A stretch of DNA of 64,000 nt from Bordetella genomosp. 2 (GTDB taxonomy: Bacteria > Pseudomonadota > Gammaproteobacteria > Burkholderiales > Burkholderiaceae_B), in NCBI RefSeq assembly GCF_002261345.1, contig NZ_NEVT01000008.1:248001-312000 (forward strand), read 5' to 3'. Below the pieces are notes generated by a model. The model was not told where the DNA came from, did no database searches, and saw nothing but the letters and a program-made list of their open reading frames with translations. This document shows, in pieces, positions 48,044 to 57,012 of the stretch. A program made the translations under genes and the position numbers. Position 1 is the stretch's first letter. Each line of letters opens with the position of its first letter.

Positions 48044-48952
48044 GTGAGCACCCTGTCCCAACTCGACATCGCCGCGCTGCGCCTGCTGATCGCCGTGGCC
48101 GACAGCGGCAGCATCAGCGCGGGCGCGGCGCGCAGCCATGTCTCCGTGGCCGCCGCCAGCAAGCGCATCAGCGACCTGGAAGCGCGGGTCGGCGTGGCCC
48201 TGTTGCTGCGGCACCGGCGCGGCGTCAAGCCCACCCCGGCGGGCGACATCTTCATCGCCCACGCGCGCCGCATGGCGGGCCTGGCCGGCGCCATGGAAGA
48301 GGACTTGCGCGATTATGCGCATGGCGTCGAGGACCGCGTCCGCATCGTCGCCAACTCGGCCTGTATTGTGCAGTTCCTGCCGGAAGACCTCAACGGCTTC
48401 ATGCAAGGCAACCCGCGCGTGCGCATCGATCTCGAAGAACACACCAGCCGCTCCGCCGTCGAAATGCTGCAGACCGACCGCGCCGACCTGGGCCTGTTCG
48501 ACGGCGGCTATGCGGCAGGCAACGTGCACTGCCGCCCCTATCGCACCGATACGCTGGTGTGCGTCATGCACCCGCGGCACAGCCTGGCGCGCCACCGGCG
48601 CGCGCTGCGCTTCGAACAGACGCTGCAGCACGACCAGGTCGGCCTGTACCGGGGCACCGCCATCCTGACCCAGATGGAACGCGCCGCCACCGAGGCCGGC
48701 CGCGCGCTGCGCCTGCGCATCCAGGTCACCAGCTTCGACGCTGTCTGCCGGATGGCCGAAAGCGGCATTGGCATCGGCATCGTGCCCGACCGCGTGGCGC
48801 AGCCCTACGTCGCGCTGGGCCGGCTGCACCAGGCGCGCCTGCGCGATGCCTGGGCCACGCGGCAGCTCATGCTCGGCTGGCCGCAGCAGCGCGAGCCGTC
48901 GCCGGGCACCCAGGGTCTGATCGCCCATCTGCTGGATGCCGCGGCGCGCTGA
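48044..48952 (+). CDS. LysR-family regulator (upstream of enolase-superfamily gene)
   Basis: 302 residues with a GTG start 5 nt after the previous LysR stop. HTH at about 5-65 (L-D-I-A-A-L-R-L-L-I-A-V-A-D-S-G-S-I-S-A-G-A-A-R). The N-terminal domain differs clearly from the first LysR, so this is not a recent duplicate. It is followed by a T-N11-A repeat and a promoter leading to the enolase-superfamily gene, which is its likely target on the same strand. Confidence 0.92.
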   Translation: MSTLSQLDIAALRLLIAVADSGSISAGAARSHVSVAAASKRISDLEARVGVALLLRHRRGVKPTPAGDIFIAHARRMAGLAGAMEEDLRDYAHGVEDRVRIVANSACIVQFLPEDLNGFMQGNPRVRIDLEEHTSRSAVEMLQTDRADLGLFDGGYAAGNVHCRPYRTDTLVCVMHPRHSLARHRRALRFEQTLQHDQVGLYRGTAILTQMERAATEAGRALRLRIQVTSFDAVCRMAESGIGIGIVPDRVAQPYVALGRLHQARLRDAWATRQLMLGWPQQREPSPGTQGLIAHLLDAAAR

Positions 48953-48953
48953 T

Positions 48954-48974
48954 GCTTTCGGGTTTGTCGAAAGC
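48954..48974. promoter_or_regulatory. LysR T-N11-A box
   Basis: GCTTTC and GAAAGC are perfect inverted copies with a 9-nt spacer; within it T48958-N11-A48970 fits the LysR consensus. Its centre lies about 65 bp upstream of the start site predicted from the adjacent promoter, the classical position of a LysR recognition site. Confidence 0.65.
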
Positions 48975-48992
48975 TGCTTGAAAAAAACTCGA

Positions 48993-49022
48993 TTGCCCGT
49001 CCGGCGTCGGCAAACCTATAAC
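48993..49022 (+). promoter_or_regulatory. Putative promoter of the enolase-superfamily/Bug operon
   Basis: TTGCCC (48993-48998), 18 nt, TATAAC (49017-49022), 43 nt before the gene. A weak -35 with a good -10, as expected for an activator-dependent promoter. Confidence 0.5.
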
Positions 49023-49064
49023 CGCAACCAGGCGGTGAGCGCCGATCCAGACACGGAGACAATC

Positions 49065-50255
49065 ATGCAGCATGCAGCACCCGGCGCGCCCGCGCGCGAC
49101 CTGACCATCGAGCGGGTCCAGGCCATCCCCCTGCACATCGAAGTCGCGATGCAAGTGCCGGGCGGCCAGAAGCGCAGCGCGCTGTCGTGTGTGCTGGTGC
49201 GCGTCGATACCGCGTGCGGGCTCACCGGCTGCGGTTTCACGGCGATCACCGAGGAAGAAGTGGTGGCCGCCGCCATCGACCATGTCGCGGCCGATGCGCC
49301 GGTCGGCGCGTCCGCGCTGGACACCGAGAAGCTGTGGGAACGCCTGTACTGGCTGCTGGCGCCGCGCGGGCAGAGCGGCTACGCCGCGCATGCCATGGCG
49401 GCCGTGGATATCGCGCTGTGGGATCTGAAAGCCCAGCGGCTCGGCCTGCCCCTGTGGCGGCTGCTGGGCGGCGCGCGGCCCGCCGTGCCGGTCTACGCCA
49501 CCTTCGGCTTCAATTTCCTGGATCGCGACCAACTTGCCGAGGCGGCCGCGCAATGGGTCGCGCGCGGTTTCTCGCGCCTGAAGATGACGGTCGGCAACCA
49601 CGGCCTGCAGCGCCGCGACGAGCCGCGCCCGCTGTCCGACCTGATCCGGGAAGACGAGGCGCGCGTGCGCGCGGTGCGCCAACGCGTCGGCCCGCAGGTC
49701 GAGCTGTGCATCGACGCGAATTGCAGCCTGGACCCCTACCATGCGCGCATACTGGCCGCGCGCCTGGCCGACTGCGACATCGCCTTCTTCGAAGAGCCGG
49801 TCACGCAGAACGACGCGCGCGCCCTGGCGGACCTGCGCCGGCGCGCGCCCATGCCGCTGGCGGGCGGCCAGAACGAAGGACAGGCCGCGCGCTTCGCCGA
49901 CTTCTTCCACGAGCAGTCGCTCGACATCGTGCAGCCCAATGTCGCCATCACCGGCGGCTACACCCAATGCCTGCGCATTGCCGGCATGGCGCAGGCCTGC
50001 AATGTCGCCATCGCCAATGGCGGGGCCTGGCCGTTCCACAACATGCACCTGCATGCCGGCCTGGCGCACGGCGGCTTCATTGAATATCACACGGTCGCGG
50101 TGCAGGTCTGCGAGCAGATCTACACCGGCCTGCCGGCGCCGGATGCCGGGTGGCTGCCGCTGCCCGAAACGCCCGGCCTGGGTTTCGCGCCGGACTGGAG
50201 CGCGATCGCCGAGATCGCCAGGCGCCCGCTGTCGCGCGGGCACGGCAAGCACTAG
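49065..50255 (+). CDS. Mandelate racemase/muconate lactonising enzyme-family protein
   Basis: 396 residues, ACGGAGAC before the start. Metal ligands of the enolase superfamily appear in I-D-A-N-C-S, F-F-E-E-P-V and G-G-Q-N-E-G; the acid/base block is R-L-K-M-T, with only one lysine of the usual K-x-K kept. These enzymes abstract the proton next to a carboxylate (racemases, sugar-acid dehydratases, cycloisomerases). It forms a unit with the Bug receptor 57 nt downstream. The precise substrate cannot be told. Confidence 0.9.
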   Translation: MQHAAPGAPARDLTIERVQAIPLHIEVAMQVPGGQKRSALSCVLVRVDTACGLTGCGFTAITEEEVVAAAIDHVAADAPVGASALDTEKLWERLYWLLAPRGQSGYAAHAMAAVDIALWDLKAQRLGLPLWRLLGGARPAVPVYATFGFNFLDRDQLAEAAAQWVARGFSRLKMTVGNHGLQRRDEPRPLSDLIREDEARVRAVRQRVGPQVELCIDANCSLDPYHARILAARLADCDIAFFEEPVTQNDARALADLRRRAPMPLAGGQNEGQAARFADFFHEQSLDIVQPNVAITGGYTQCLRIAGMAQACNVAIANGGAWPFHNMHLHAGLAHGGFIEYHTVAVQVCEQIYTGLPAPDAGWLPLPETPGLGFAPDWSAIAEIARRPLSRGHGKH

Positions 50256-50311
50256 GGCCGCAGGCCCGGCGTTTACCAACAACCCGCGCCATGACGCGGC
50301 AGGAGACAAGC

Positions 50312-51328
50312 ATGCACCATACCCGCCCCCAAGGACCTTCCCGACGTCGCCGCCTGGTCGCCGCCCTCGCGCTGGCCGGCTGTGCGCCGCTGGCCGGCCT
50401 GCTCGCCGGCGCGCCGGCCCGCGCCGCCGACTGGCCGGCGCAGCAGCCGATCCGGCTGGTGGTGCCGGCTCCCGCGGGCGGCTCGCTGGACATCCTGTCC
50501 CGCCCGCTTGCCGCCAAGCTGGCGGGCATCCTGGGCCAGGCCGTGGTGGTCGAGAACCGGGGCGGCGCGGGCGGCATGGTGGGGGCCGACTATGTCTCCA
50601 AGGCGACGCCGGACGGCTATACCTTCCTGATGGGAGCCATCCACCATGCCATCGGCGCCACCGTCAATCGGAACCTGGTGTTCGACCCCGCCAGGGAACT
50701 GGTCGGCGTGGCCAACATCGGCACCACGCCCAACGTGGCCATCGTCAACAACCGCCTGCCGGTGCGCACGCCCCAGGAGTTGGTGGCATGGCTGAAGCAG
50801 CGGGGCGACAAGGCCAACTACGCCACCGGCGGGCCCGGCACCCTGCAGCACCTGAGCATGGAATGGTTCAAGTCGCTGACCGGCGTGCAGGCCATGACCG
50901 TCCACTATCGGGGCAGTTCGCCGGCCATGAGCGACCTGCTCGGCGGCCAGGTCGACCTGATGTTCGAGACCATGCCGCTGGCCCTGGCGCAAACCCGCGC
51001 CGATGCGGTCCGCGCCGTCGCCGTCACCAGCCGGGAGCGCTCGCCCGCCCTGCCCGACCTGCCCACCTTCAACGAAACCGTCGCCCCCGGCTTCGCGGTG
51101 TCGAGCTGGTACGGCGTGATGGCGCCCGCCGCCACGCCACGTCCCATCCTGGAGCGCATGCACCAGGCCATCGAGCAGGCGCTGGCCATGCCGGACATCG
51201 TGCAGACCTGGCAGTCGGCCGGCGTGCAGCCCCAGCCCATGTCGCAGGCCGAATTCCAGGCCTTCTGGCTGGGCGAGATCGACCGCTGGGGCCAGATTGC
51301 CGACGAGCACGACATACGCATCGAATGA
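50312..51328 (+). CDS. Bug-family periplasmic receptor 3
   Basis: 338 residues, start after AGGAGACAAG. The leader begins with R-R-R-R and runs through A-A-L-A-L-A-G-C-A-P-L; a cysteine in this hydrophobic part is not in a good lipobox, so Sec cleavage at A-R-A-A-D is more likely. Family blocks: P-I-R-L-V-V-P-A-P-A-G-G-S-L-D and T-P-D-G-Y-T. Likely receptor for the substrate of the enolase-superfamily enzyme. Confidence 0.92.
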   Translation: MHHTRPQGPSRRRRLVAALALAGCAPLAGLLAGAPARAADWPAQQPIRLVVPAPAGGSLDILSRPLAAKLAGILGQAVVVENRGGAGGMVGADYVSKATPDGYTFLMGAIHHAIGATVNRNLVFDPARELVGVANIGTTPNVAIVNNRLPVRTPQELVAWLKQRGDKANYATGGPGTLQHLSMEWFKSLTGVQAMTVHYRGSSPAMSDLLGGQVDLMFETMPLALAQTRADAVRAVAVTSRERSPALPDLPTFNETVAPGFAVSSWYGVMAPAATPRPILERMHQAIEQALAMPDIVQTWQSAGVQPQPMSQAEFQAFWLGEIDRWGQIADEHDIRIE

Positions 51329-51440
51329 CGCCGTGGCGCGGGCCCGCGCCATCGCCGCCCGGGCGCAGCCGGACGGCGCGCCCGCGGGGCGGTCGCGCTG
51401 ATAACATGGCCCGGGTATTCCACTCCGACAATCTCCCGCC

Positions 51441-51863
51441 ATGCTCCTGCCTGAACGTCGCGCCCACCCGCGCCTCCGCCTGGCCGCCCTGGCCCTCGGC
51501 ACGGCGCTGGCGGCCGCTGCCTCCGCGGCGGCCGCCGCCAGCGCCGACCGGCAGCCCGCCCCCTATCGCCCCATCAGCGCGCAGGAACTCTACGATGGCA
51601 TCATGCAGGGCGGCCTCGCGTCATGGGTCGAGGACCCGGCGCAGCGCACCATGCTGTCGACCCTGATGGCCACCTCGTACATCCTCGGCATTGCCGACAG
51701 CGCCGCCGGCAAGCAATGGTGTCCGGCGTCCGGCCTGGACACCGAGGCCATGCCGGGACCCGTGCTCGACTACCTGGCCGACCTGCCCGAGGCGCGCCGG
51801 TCCGAGCCGGCGGCCGGCATCGTGGTCGAAGCGCTGGGCCGCGCCCACCCCTGCGCGCATTGA
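51441..51863 (+). CDS. Small exported Rap1a/Tai-like protein
   Basis: 140 residues with an Ala-rich Sec signal (cut near A-A-S-A-D, residue 36). The mature part has Q-E-L-Y-D, then Y-I-L-G-I-A-D, W-C-P-A-S-G, V-L-D-Y-L and a final A-L-G-R-A-H-P-C, the spacing and two cysteines of the Rap1a/Tai fold known as immunity proteins to type VI amidases of the Ssp/Tae4 kind. No amidase effector or T6SS gene is present, so a toxin-antitoxin role is not shown. It could be an orphan or domesticated member. Convergent with the IclR gene. Confidence 0.65.
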   Translation: MLLPERRAHPRLRLAALALGTALAAAASAAAAASADRQPAPYRPISAQELYDGIMQGGLASWVEDPAQRTMLSTLMATSYILGIADSAAGKQWCPASGLDTEAMPGPVLDYLADLPEARRSEPAAGIVVEALGRAHPCAH

Positions 51864-51920
51864 ACTGTCGGCCACGCTGGCCAGGAAGCCGCGCCGGCGC
51901 CCCCGCAGACGCCAGCCGGG

Positions 51921-52667
51921 TCAGTCCGCGGATTCGCCCGCCATGGCCAGGCTGGCCTGCCGGCCGGCCTCGACCACCAGCGGCACGATCTCTTTCACCC
52001 TGGCCAGCGTCAGGCGCGAAGCCGGCCCCGACAGGCCGATCGCCGCGACGGTGCGGCCGGTCGGATCGATGACCGGCGCCGCCAGCCCGCAGACGTCGTC
52101 GTGCCATTCGCCCCGGTTGCTGGCCCAGCCGCGCACGCGCGTGCGCCGGATGTCCTCGTCGAACTTGCGCGCAGCCGCTGCGGCATCGGCTTGGCCGGCG
52201 GCGGCCAGCTCGCGGTAGCGCGCCTGGGCGTGCTCGGGCAGGGTCGCGATCAGCATCTTGCCCGAGGCGGTCCGCACGCTCGGCGCCCGGCCGCCCACCT
52301 CGGTGTGCGACCGCACTTTCTCCAGGCTGTCGAGCTTGGCGATGAAGACGATATCGTCGCCTTCCAGCACCGAAAGCAGGATCGACTCATGCGTCAGTTG
52401 CTGCAACCGCGTCATGGCGGGCATGGACAACGACCGCACGTCGAGCCGCTCCACCAGCGGCACGCCCACCTGCCATAGCTTCAGGGTGGCCCGATAGGCG
52501 TTGCCCTCCTTCCTGACATAGCCCAGCTCGATCCACGTCTGCAGCAGCCGATGGACCATGCTGGGCACCATCGACAGCGCCTCGCCCAGATCGGTGATGC
52601 CGGCCGTGCCGCCGTGCCTGGCCAGGTATTCGAGCAATTGCATGCCCTTGACGAGCGTGTTGTTCAT
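51921..52667 (-). CDS. IclR-family regulator
   Basis: 248 residues from M-N-N-T-L-V-K-G, the usual N-terminus of the family; in-frame ATG and GTG starts 72 and 87 nt upstream would add an atypical leader and cannot be excluded. Winged HTH at about 1-65 and an IclR ligand domain at 75-245 (R-T-A-S-G-K-M-L-I-A-T-L, W-H-D-D-V-C-G-L-A-A-P-V). It faces the enoyl-CoA hydratase operon across a strong promoter with a palindromic operator, so it probably represses that operon. Confidence 0.9.
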   Translation of the reverse strand: MNNTLVKGMQLLEYLARHGGTAGITDLGEALSMVPSMVHRLLQTWIELGYVRKEGNAYRATLKLWQVGVPLVERLDVRSLSMPAMTRLQQLTHESILLSVLEGDDIVFIAKLDSLEKVRSHTEVGGRAPSVRTASGKMLIATLPEHAQARYRELAAAGQADAAAAARKFDEDIRRTRVRGWASNRGEWHDDVCGLAAPVIDPTGRTVAAIGLSGPASRLTLARVKEIVPLVVEAGRQASLAMAGESAD

Positions 52668-52760
52668 GCCGATAGCGTCCGCGAAGTCTGAAGAATCGAT
52701 TGAGCAAGACGAATTATCGCCAAATCGGTTCCGGTCCATGGCCCACCCTGTCACGCAGGG

Positions 52761-52789
52761 TTGACGGTCTCGTTGAACGCACCTATTAT
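52761..52789 (+). promoter_or_regulatory. Strong sigma-70 promoter of the ech-Bug-CoA-transferase operon
   Basis: TTGACG (52761-52766), exactly 17 nt, TATTAT (52784-52789). It is the best sigma-70 match I see in the window. Transcription should start near 52797, inside the operator that follows. Confidence 0.8.
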
Positions 52790-52826
52790 TTCTACATACT
52801 AGATTTCATTTTCTATTATGTAGAAA
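52789..52826. promoter_or_regulatory. 10-bp inverted repeat, likely IclR operator
   Basis: TTTCTACATA (52789-52798) and TATGTAGAAA (52817-52826) are perfect inverted copies with an 18-nt spacer. They cover the predicted start site of the operon. A repressor bound here would block initiation. Confidence 0.7.
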
Positions 52827-52913
52827 ACAAAACAGCCCGCAGTTCCCGGCAGCAAGTGATCCGCTTTGATAACCAGGCCGCGCGGCGCAAGCGCTGGCCA
52901 AATGGAGAGAGAC

Positions 52914-53654
52914 ATGGAAAGGATTGCTGTACAGAACTTCCCCGACCGCACCACCCTCATCACCATCAACCGGCCCGAACGGCGCAACGCCATCTGTTCG
53001 CAGACGGCGATCGAACTGCAGCAGGCCTTCCAGGCCTTCGATGCGTCCGAGCAGCGGGTGGCGGTGCTTACCGGGGCCGGCGACCAGGCCTTCAGCGCGG
53101 GCGCCGATGTGGCCGACGTGCCGGAACTCTGGCGCTGTGTGCCAACCGTCGGCGTCACCACCGAAAAGCCGATCATCGTGGCCGTCTCCGGCTGGTGCGT
53201 GGGCGGCGGGCTGACGTTGGCCATGATGGCCGACCTGGCCGTGGCGGCCGAAAATGCCAAGTTCTCCTACCCCGAAGCCAGGTTGGGCCTCACCCAGGGC
53301 ATGATCGCCGGCCTGGCGGGCCGGATCCCCCACAAGCTCGCCATGGAAATGATGCTGCTGGCGCGGGTCTTCGATGCGCGGCGCGCCGCCGAGGCGGGGC
53401 TGGTCAACGAGGTCGTGCCCAACGGCCGCCATGTCGAGGCGGCGCTGGCGATGGCGCGCGACATGGCGCAGATGGCGCCGCTGGTGCTCAAGACCCTCAA
53501 GCGCGTCGTCACCACGGCCATCCTTCCGGTCGGTCCCACGGAACACTTCGGCCGCGCCAAGTACGCGATGGAAGCCGTGGCCGGCAGCGCCGACTGCGCC
53601 GAGGGCTTCGCGGCCCACAAGGAAAAGCGCGCGCCGGTCTTCCACGGCCATTGA
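52914..53654 (+). CDS. Enoyl-CoA hydratase/isomerase-family protein
   Basis: 246 residues from M-E-R-I-A-V, preceded by GGAGAGA; the crotonase fold has its oxyanion block S-G-W-C-V-G-G-G-L-T-L. Both catalytic glutamates of enoyl-CoA hydratase are kept at E121 and E145, so hydration of an enoyl-CoA is the best guess. First gene of a five-gene operon with two CoA-enzymes and two Bug receptors. Confidence 0.9.
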   Translation: MERIAVQNFPDRTTLITINRPERRNAICSQTAIELQQAFQAFDASEQRVAVLTGAGDQAFSAGADVADVPELWRCVPTVGVTTEKPIIVAVSGWCVGGGLTLAMMADLAVAAENAKFSYPEARLGLTQGMIAGLAGRIPHKLAMEMMLLARVFDARRAAEAGLVNEVVPNGRHVEAALAMARDMAQMAPLVLKTLKRVVTTAILPVGPTEHFGRAKYAMEAVAGSADCAEGFAAHKEKRAPVFHGH

Positions 53655-53711
53655 TCGCCCGCGGCATCAGCCGCGCCCCCGCCGTCCATCCCCATCCTGG
53701 AGGAGAGAGCC

Positions 53712-54686
53712 ATGGCTCACCTGCTCAAGCAGTTGCTGTCCGCCTGCCTGCTGTTCCTCGCTGCACAATCGCCGGCCGCACTGGCCGACACCTATCCGTC
53801 CCGTCCGATCAAGCTAGTGGTGCCGTTCCCGCCGGGCGGCACCTCCGACACCGTCGCCCGCGTGCTCGCCAAGGGCATGGGCGAACGGCTGGGACAGTCC
53901 GTGATCGTCTACAACCAGGGCGGCGGCGGCACCATCATCGGCACCGAGGCGGTGGCCCGCAGCGCGCCGGACGGCTACACCCTGCTCTGGATGACGACCC
54001 CGTTCGCCATCAATCACACGCTGTTCGCCAAGCGGCCCTACGACACGTTCGAGGACTTCATCCCGGTGGTCGACGTCATCTCGGTGCCGCTGGTATTGAT
54101 CGTGCCGTCGAACTCGCCGGCCAAGACCCTCCAGGACCTGATCGCCATGGCGAAGAAGGCGCCCGGCAAAGTGGCCTATGGGTCTTCGGGGCCGGGCGGA
54201 TCCCCGCACCTGGCCACCGCCATGTTCGCCAGCAAGGCCGGCCTGCAGCTCAACCACATTCCCTACAAGGGCAGCGCCCCGGCAGTCATGGACCTGGTCG
54301 CCGGCCAGACCGATTTCGTCATCGACACGCTGTTCCTCACCCGTTCGCAGATCGAGGCCGGCAAGGCGCGCGCGCTGGCGCAGACCGGGGCCGCGCGCTC
54401 CCCGCTGTTGCCCGATGTGCCGACGATGCGGGAAGCGGGCCTGGACGACTACGAGGCGAGCTCATGGCTGTCGCTGGCGGCGCCGGCCGGCACGCCGGAA
54501 ACCATCGTGTCGCGGCTCAACGCGACCGCGAACGAGGTGCTGCAAGACGACGCCGTGCGCCGGTCGCTCGAAGACCAGGGGCTGGTCATCGCCGGCGGCA
54601 GTCCGGAGCGCGCCAGGACGCACCTGCGTGCGGAAGTCGAGCGCTGGGGCCAGGCCGTGCGCGATTCCGGCGCGACCATCAACTGA
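53712..54686 (+). CDS. Bug-family periplasmic receptor 4
   Basis: 324 residues, GGAGGAGAGA ribosome site, Sec signal ending P-A-A-L-A-D. Family blocks Y-P-S-R-P-I-K-L-V-V-P-F-P-P-G-G-T-S-D and S-A-P-D-G-Y-T are intact. Placed between the hydratase and the CoA-transferase, so it should bind the acid that this operon activates. Confidence 0.93.
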   Translation: MAHLLKQLLSACLLFLAAQSPAALADTYPSRPIKLVVPFPPGGTSDTVARVLAKGMGERLGQSVIVYNQGGGGTIIGTEAVARSAPDGYTLLWMTTPFAINHTLFAKRPYDTFEDFIPVVDVISVPLVLIVPSNSPAKTLQDLIAMAKKAPGKVAYGSSGPGGSPHLATAMFASKAGLQLNHIPYKGSAPAVMDLVAGQTDFVIDTLFLTRSQIEAGKARALAQTGAARSPLLPDVPTMREAGLDDYEASSWLSLAAPAGTPETIVSRLNATANEVLQDDAVRRSLEDQGLVIAGGSPERARTHLRAEVERWGQAVRDSGATIN

Positions 54687-54700
54687 AGAGGGGAAACAGC

Positions 54701-55918
54701 ATGTCTGATGCACAAGGGCCGGCGAGAAGCGGGCCGCTGACCGCGCTGCGCGTGCTCGACCTGGGCACCATGGTGGCCGGTCCGGTAGCCGCCACGCTGA
54801 TGGGCGACTTCGGCGCCGACGTGATCAAGATCGAGCAGCCCGGCGTGGGCGACACCATCCGCGGGCTGGGGCCGTTCGTGAACGAGGAAGGCCTGTGGTG
54901 GACGGTGGAGGGCCGCAACAAGCGCTCCATCACCCTCGACCTGCGCCAGGAAGCCGGGCAGGACCTGCTCAAGCGCCTGGTGGCGGACGCCGACGTGCTG
55001 GTGGAGAACTTCCGCCCCGGCACGCTGGAGCGCTGGGGCCTGGATTATGAGGCGCTGGCGCGGGTGAACCCGGGCCTGGTGATGCTGAGCGTTTCGGGCT
55101 TCGGCCAGACCGGTCCGAACGCGCAGCGCGCGGGCTACGACCGCATCGCCCTGGCCTTCAGCGGCGTGATGGACATGACCGGCTTTCCCGATCGCCCGCC
55201 GGTGCGCGTGGGCGTCTCGGTGGCCGACTACAGCACCGCCACCATGGGCGCATTCGCGGTCATGATGGCGCTGTACCACCGCGACACCGGCGGCGGCCGC
55301 GGCCAGCACATCGACCTGGCCCTGTATGAGTCGATGTTCCGCTTCACCGACTCGATGTGCGCCGCCTACGACCGGCTCGGCATGGTGCGCAAGCGCACCG
55401 GCAATGTGCACCAGGCCGCGGCCCCGGGCAAGACCTTCCCCACCCGCGACGGCCGCTACATCATCCTGACGATCTCGGGCGATACGCTGTTCCGGCGCCT
55501 GATGCAGGCTATCGACCGCCCCGACCTGGGCGAGGATCCCGGCCTGGCCACGCATGAACAGCGTTGGCGCCGCATCGAAGAACTGAACCAGGTAGTGGAA
55601 GACTGGATCGCCGCGCGGCCGGTCGACGCGGTCGGCCAGGCACTCGACCGCCATGGCATCCCGTTCTCGCTGGTGCTGTCGGTGGAAGATATCTTCCGCG
55701 ACCCCCACTACGCGGCGCGCGGCAACCTGGTCACCACCCAGCACCCGCGCATGGGCCCGGTCACCATGCAGGGCATCGTGCCGCGCCTGTCCGGCACGCC
55801 GGGCGAGATTGCGTGCGCCGCGCCGTCGCTGGGCCAGCACAATGCCGAAGTCTATGGCGGGCTGCTCGGGCTGGACGACGCCGCCCTGGCCGCCCTGCAA
55901 GAACGCGCCGTGATCTGA
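54701..55918 (+). CDS. Class III CoA-transferase (CaiB/BaiF family)
   Basis: 405 residues. L-D-L-G-T-M-V-A-G-P opens the fold; the catalytic aspartate is D176 in V-S-V-A-D-Y-S-T-A-T, and N-K-R-S-I-T-L-D-L and F-R-P-G-T-L-E are present. It should move CoA from a donor thioester to a carboxylate without ATP. Start 14 nt after the Bug receptor, GAGGGGAAA ribosome site. It probably activates the imported acid. Confidence 0.92.
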   Translation: MSDAQGPARSGPLTALRVLDLGTMVAGPVAATLMGDFGADVIKIEQPGVGDTIRGLGPFVNEEGLWWTVEGRNKRSITLDLRQEAGQDLLKRLVADADVLVENFRPGTLERWGLDYEALARVNPGLVMLSVSGFGQTGPNAQRAGYDRIALAFSGVMDMTGFPDRPPVRVGVSVADYSTATMGAFAVMMALYHRDTGGGRGQHIDLALYESMFRFTDSMCAAYDRLGMVRKRTGNVHQAAAPGKTFPTRDGRYIILTISGDTLFRRLMQAIDRPDLGEDPGLATHEQRWRRIEELNQVVEDWIAARPVDAVGQALDRHGIPFSLVLSVEDIFRDPHYAARGNLVTTQHPRMGPVTMQGIVPRLSGTPGEIACAAPSLGQHNAEVYGGLLGLDDAALAALQERAVI

Positions 55919-55934
55919 CGAAGAGGAACAGACC

Positions 55935-57002
55935 ATGCGCATACTCGATGGACTCAAAGTGCTGGAAGTCGCCTCGCTGGGGCCCGTCCCCTGGGGCGGC
56001 ATGCTGCTGGCGGACATGGGCGCTTCGCTGATACGCGTGGACCGCCCCGACGGCGGCCCGGCCGGCGCCGACCGCGATCCGGTCCGGCGCGGACGCAGCG
56101 CCGTGCGCCTGGACCTCAAATCGGCGCAAGGGCGGGCCGGTTTCCTGCGGCTGGCCGCGCGCGCCGACGTGCTCATGGAGGGCATGCGGCCGGGCGTCAT
56201 GGAAAGGCTCGGCGTGGGCCCCGACCCGTGCCTGCAGGCCAACCCCCGGCTGGTCTACGCCCGCATGACCGGCTGGGGCCAGGCCGGCCCCCTGGCGCCG
56301 CGCGCGGGCCACGACATCAACTACATCGCCACCACCGGCGCGCTGCATGCCATCGGCACCGCGCAAGCGCCGGTCGTGCCGCTCAATCTGGTGGCCGACT
56401 ACGGCGGCGGCGGCGCCTTCCTTGTCATGGGTATCCTGGCGGCGGTGCTGCAGGCCCGGCAATCCGGGCAAGGGCGCGTGCTGGATATCGCCATGATCGA
56501 CGGCGTGGCCAGTCTCATGACCGCCGCATACGGCCGCCTGGCGAACGGCTCGTGGCAGGACCGGCGCGCCGCCAATGCCCTGGACGGCGGCGCCCCCTGG
56601 TACGGGGTCTACGAGACGCGCGACGGCAAGCACGTGGCGGTGGGCGCCGTCGAAGCGCCGTTCTACCGGGAGCTGCTCCAGAAACTCGCGCTCACCCACT
56701 TGCCGGACCGCGCCGACGCCGCGCACTGGCCGGCCATCCGCGCGGCCCTGGCGCAGGCTTTCGCCAGCCGCACCCGCGACGAATGGGCCGGTTACTTCGC
56801 CGACAGCGATGCCTGCGTGACGCCCGTGCTCTCGCTGCGCGAGGCCCCCGATCATCCCCACAATCGCGCGCGCGGCCTGTTCGCTTCCTGGCAGGGCGCG
56901 CCCACGCCGGCTCCCGCGCCGCGCACCGGCGACCTGCCGGCCGCCCTCTCGCCCCCCTCCCATACGGTGCCGCTCGAGCAGGCCCTGGAAACCTGGAAAT
57001 GA
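55935..57002 (+). CDS. Alpha-methylacyl-CoA racemase-like protein
   Basis: 355 residues and a member of the same superfamily, but of the racemase branch: H126-D127 in G-H-D-I-N-Y-I-A and D155 in L-V-A-D-Y-G-G are the general acid/base residues of AMACR enzymes. A role in epimerising an alpha-methyl-branched CoA ester is suggested. It follows the CoA-transferase by 16 nt. Both superfamily members in tandem with a hydratase point to breakdown of a branched or hydroxylated acid. Confidence 0.88.
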   Translation: MRILDGLKVLEVASLGPVPWGGMLLADMGASLIRVDRPDGGPAGADRDPVRRGRSAVRLDLKSAQGRAGFLRLAARADVLMEGMRPGVMERLGVGPDPCLQANPRLVYARMTGWGQAGPLAPRAGHDINYIATTGALHAIGTAQAPVVPLNLVADYGGGGAFLVMGILAAVLQARQSGQGRVLDIAMIDGVASLMTAAYGRLANGSWQDRRAANALDGGAPWYGVYETRDGKHVAVGAVEAPFYRELLQKLALTHLPDRADAAHWPAIRAALAQAFASRTRDEWAGYFADSDACVTPVLSLREAPDHPHNRARGLFASWQGAPTPAPAPRTGDLPAALSPPSHTVPLEQALETWK

Positions 57003-57012
57003 AGGAGACAGC

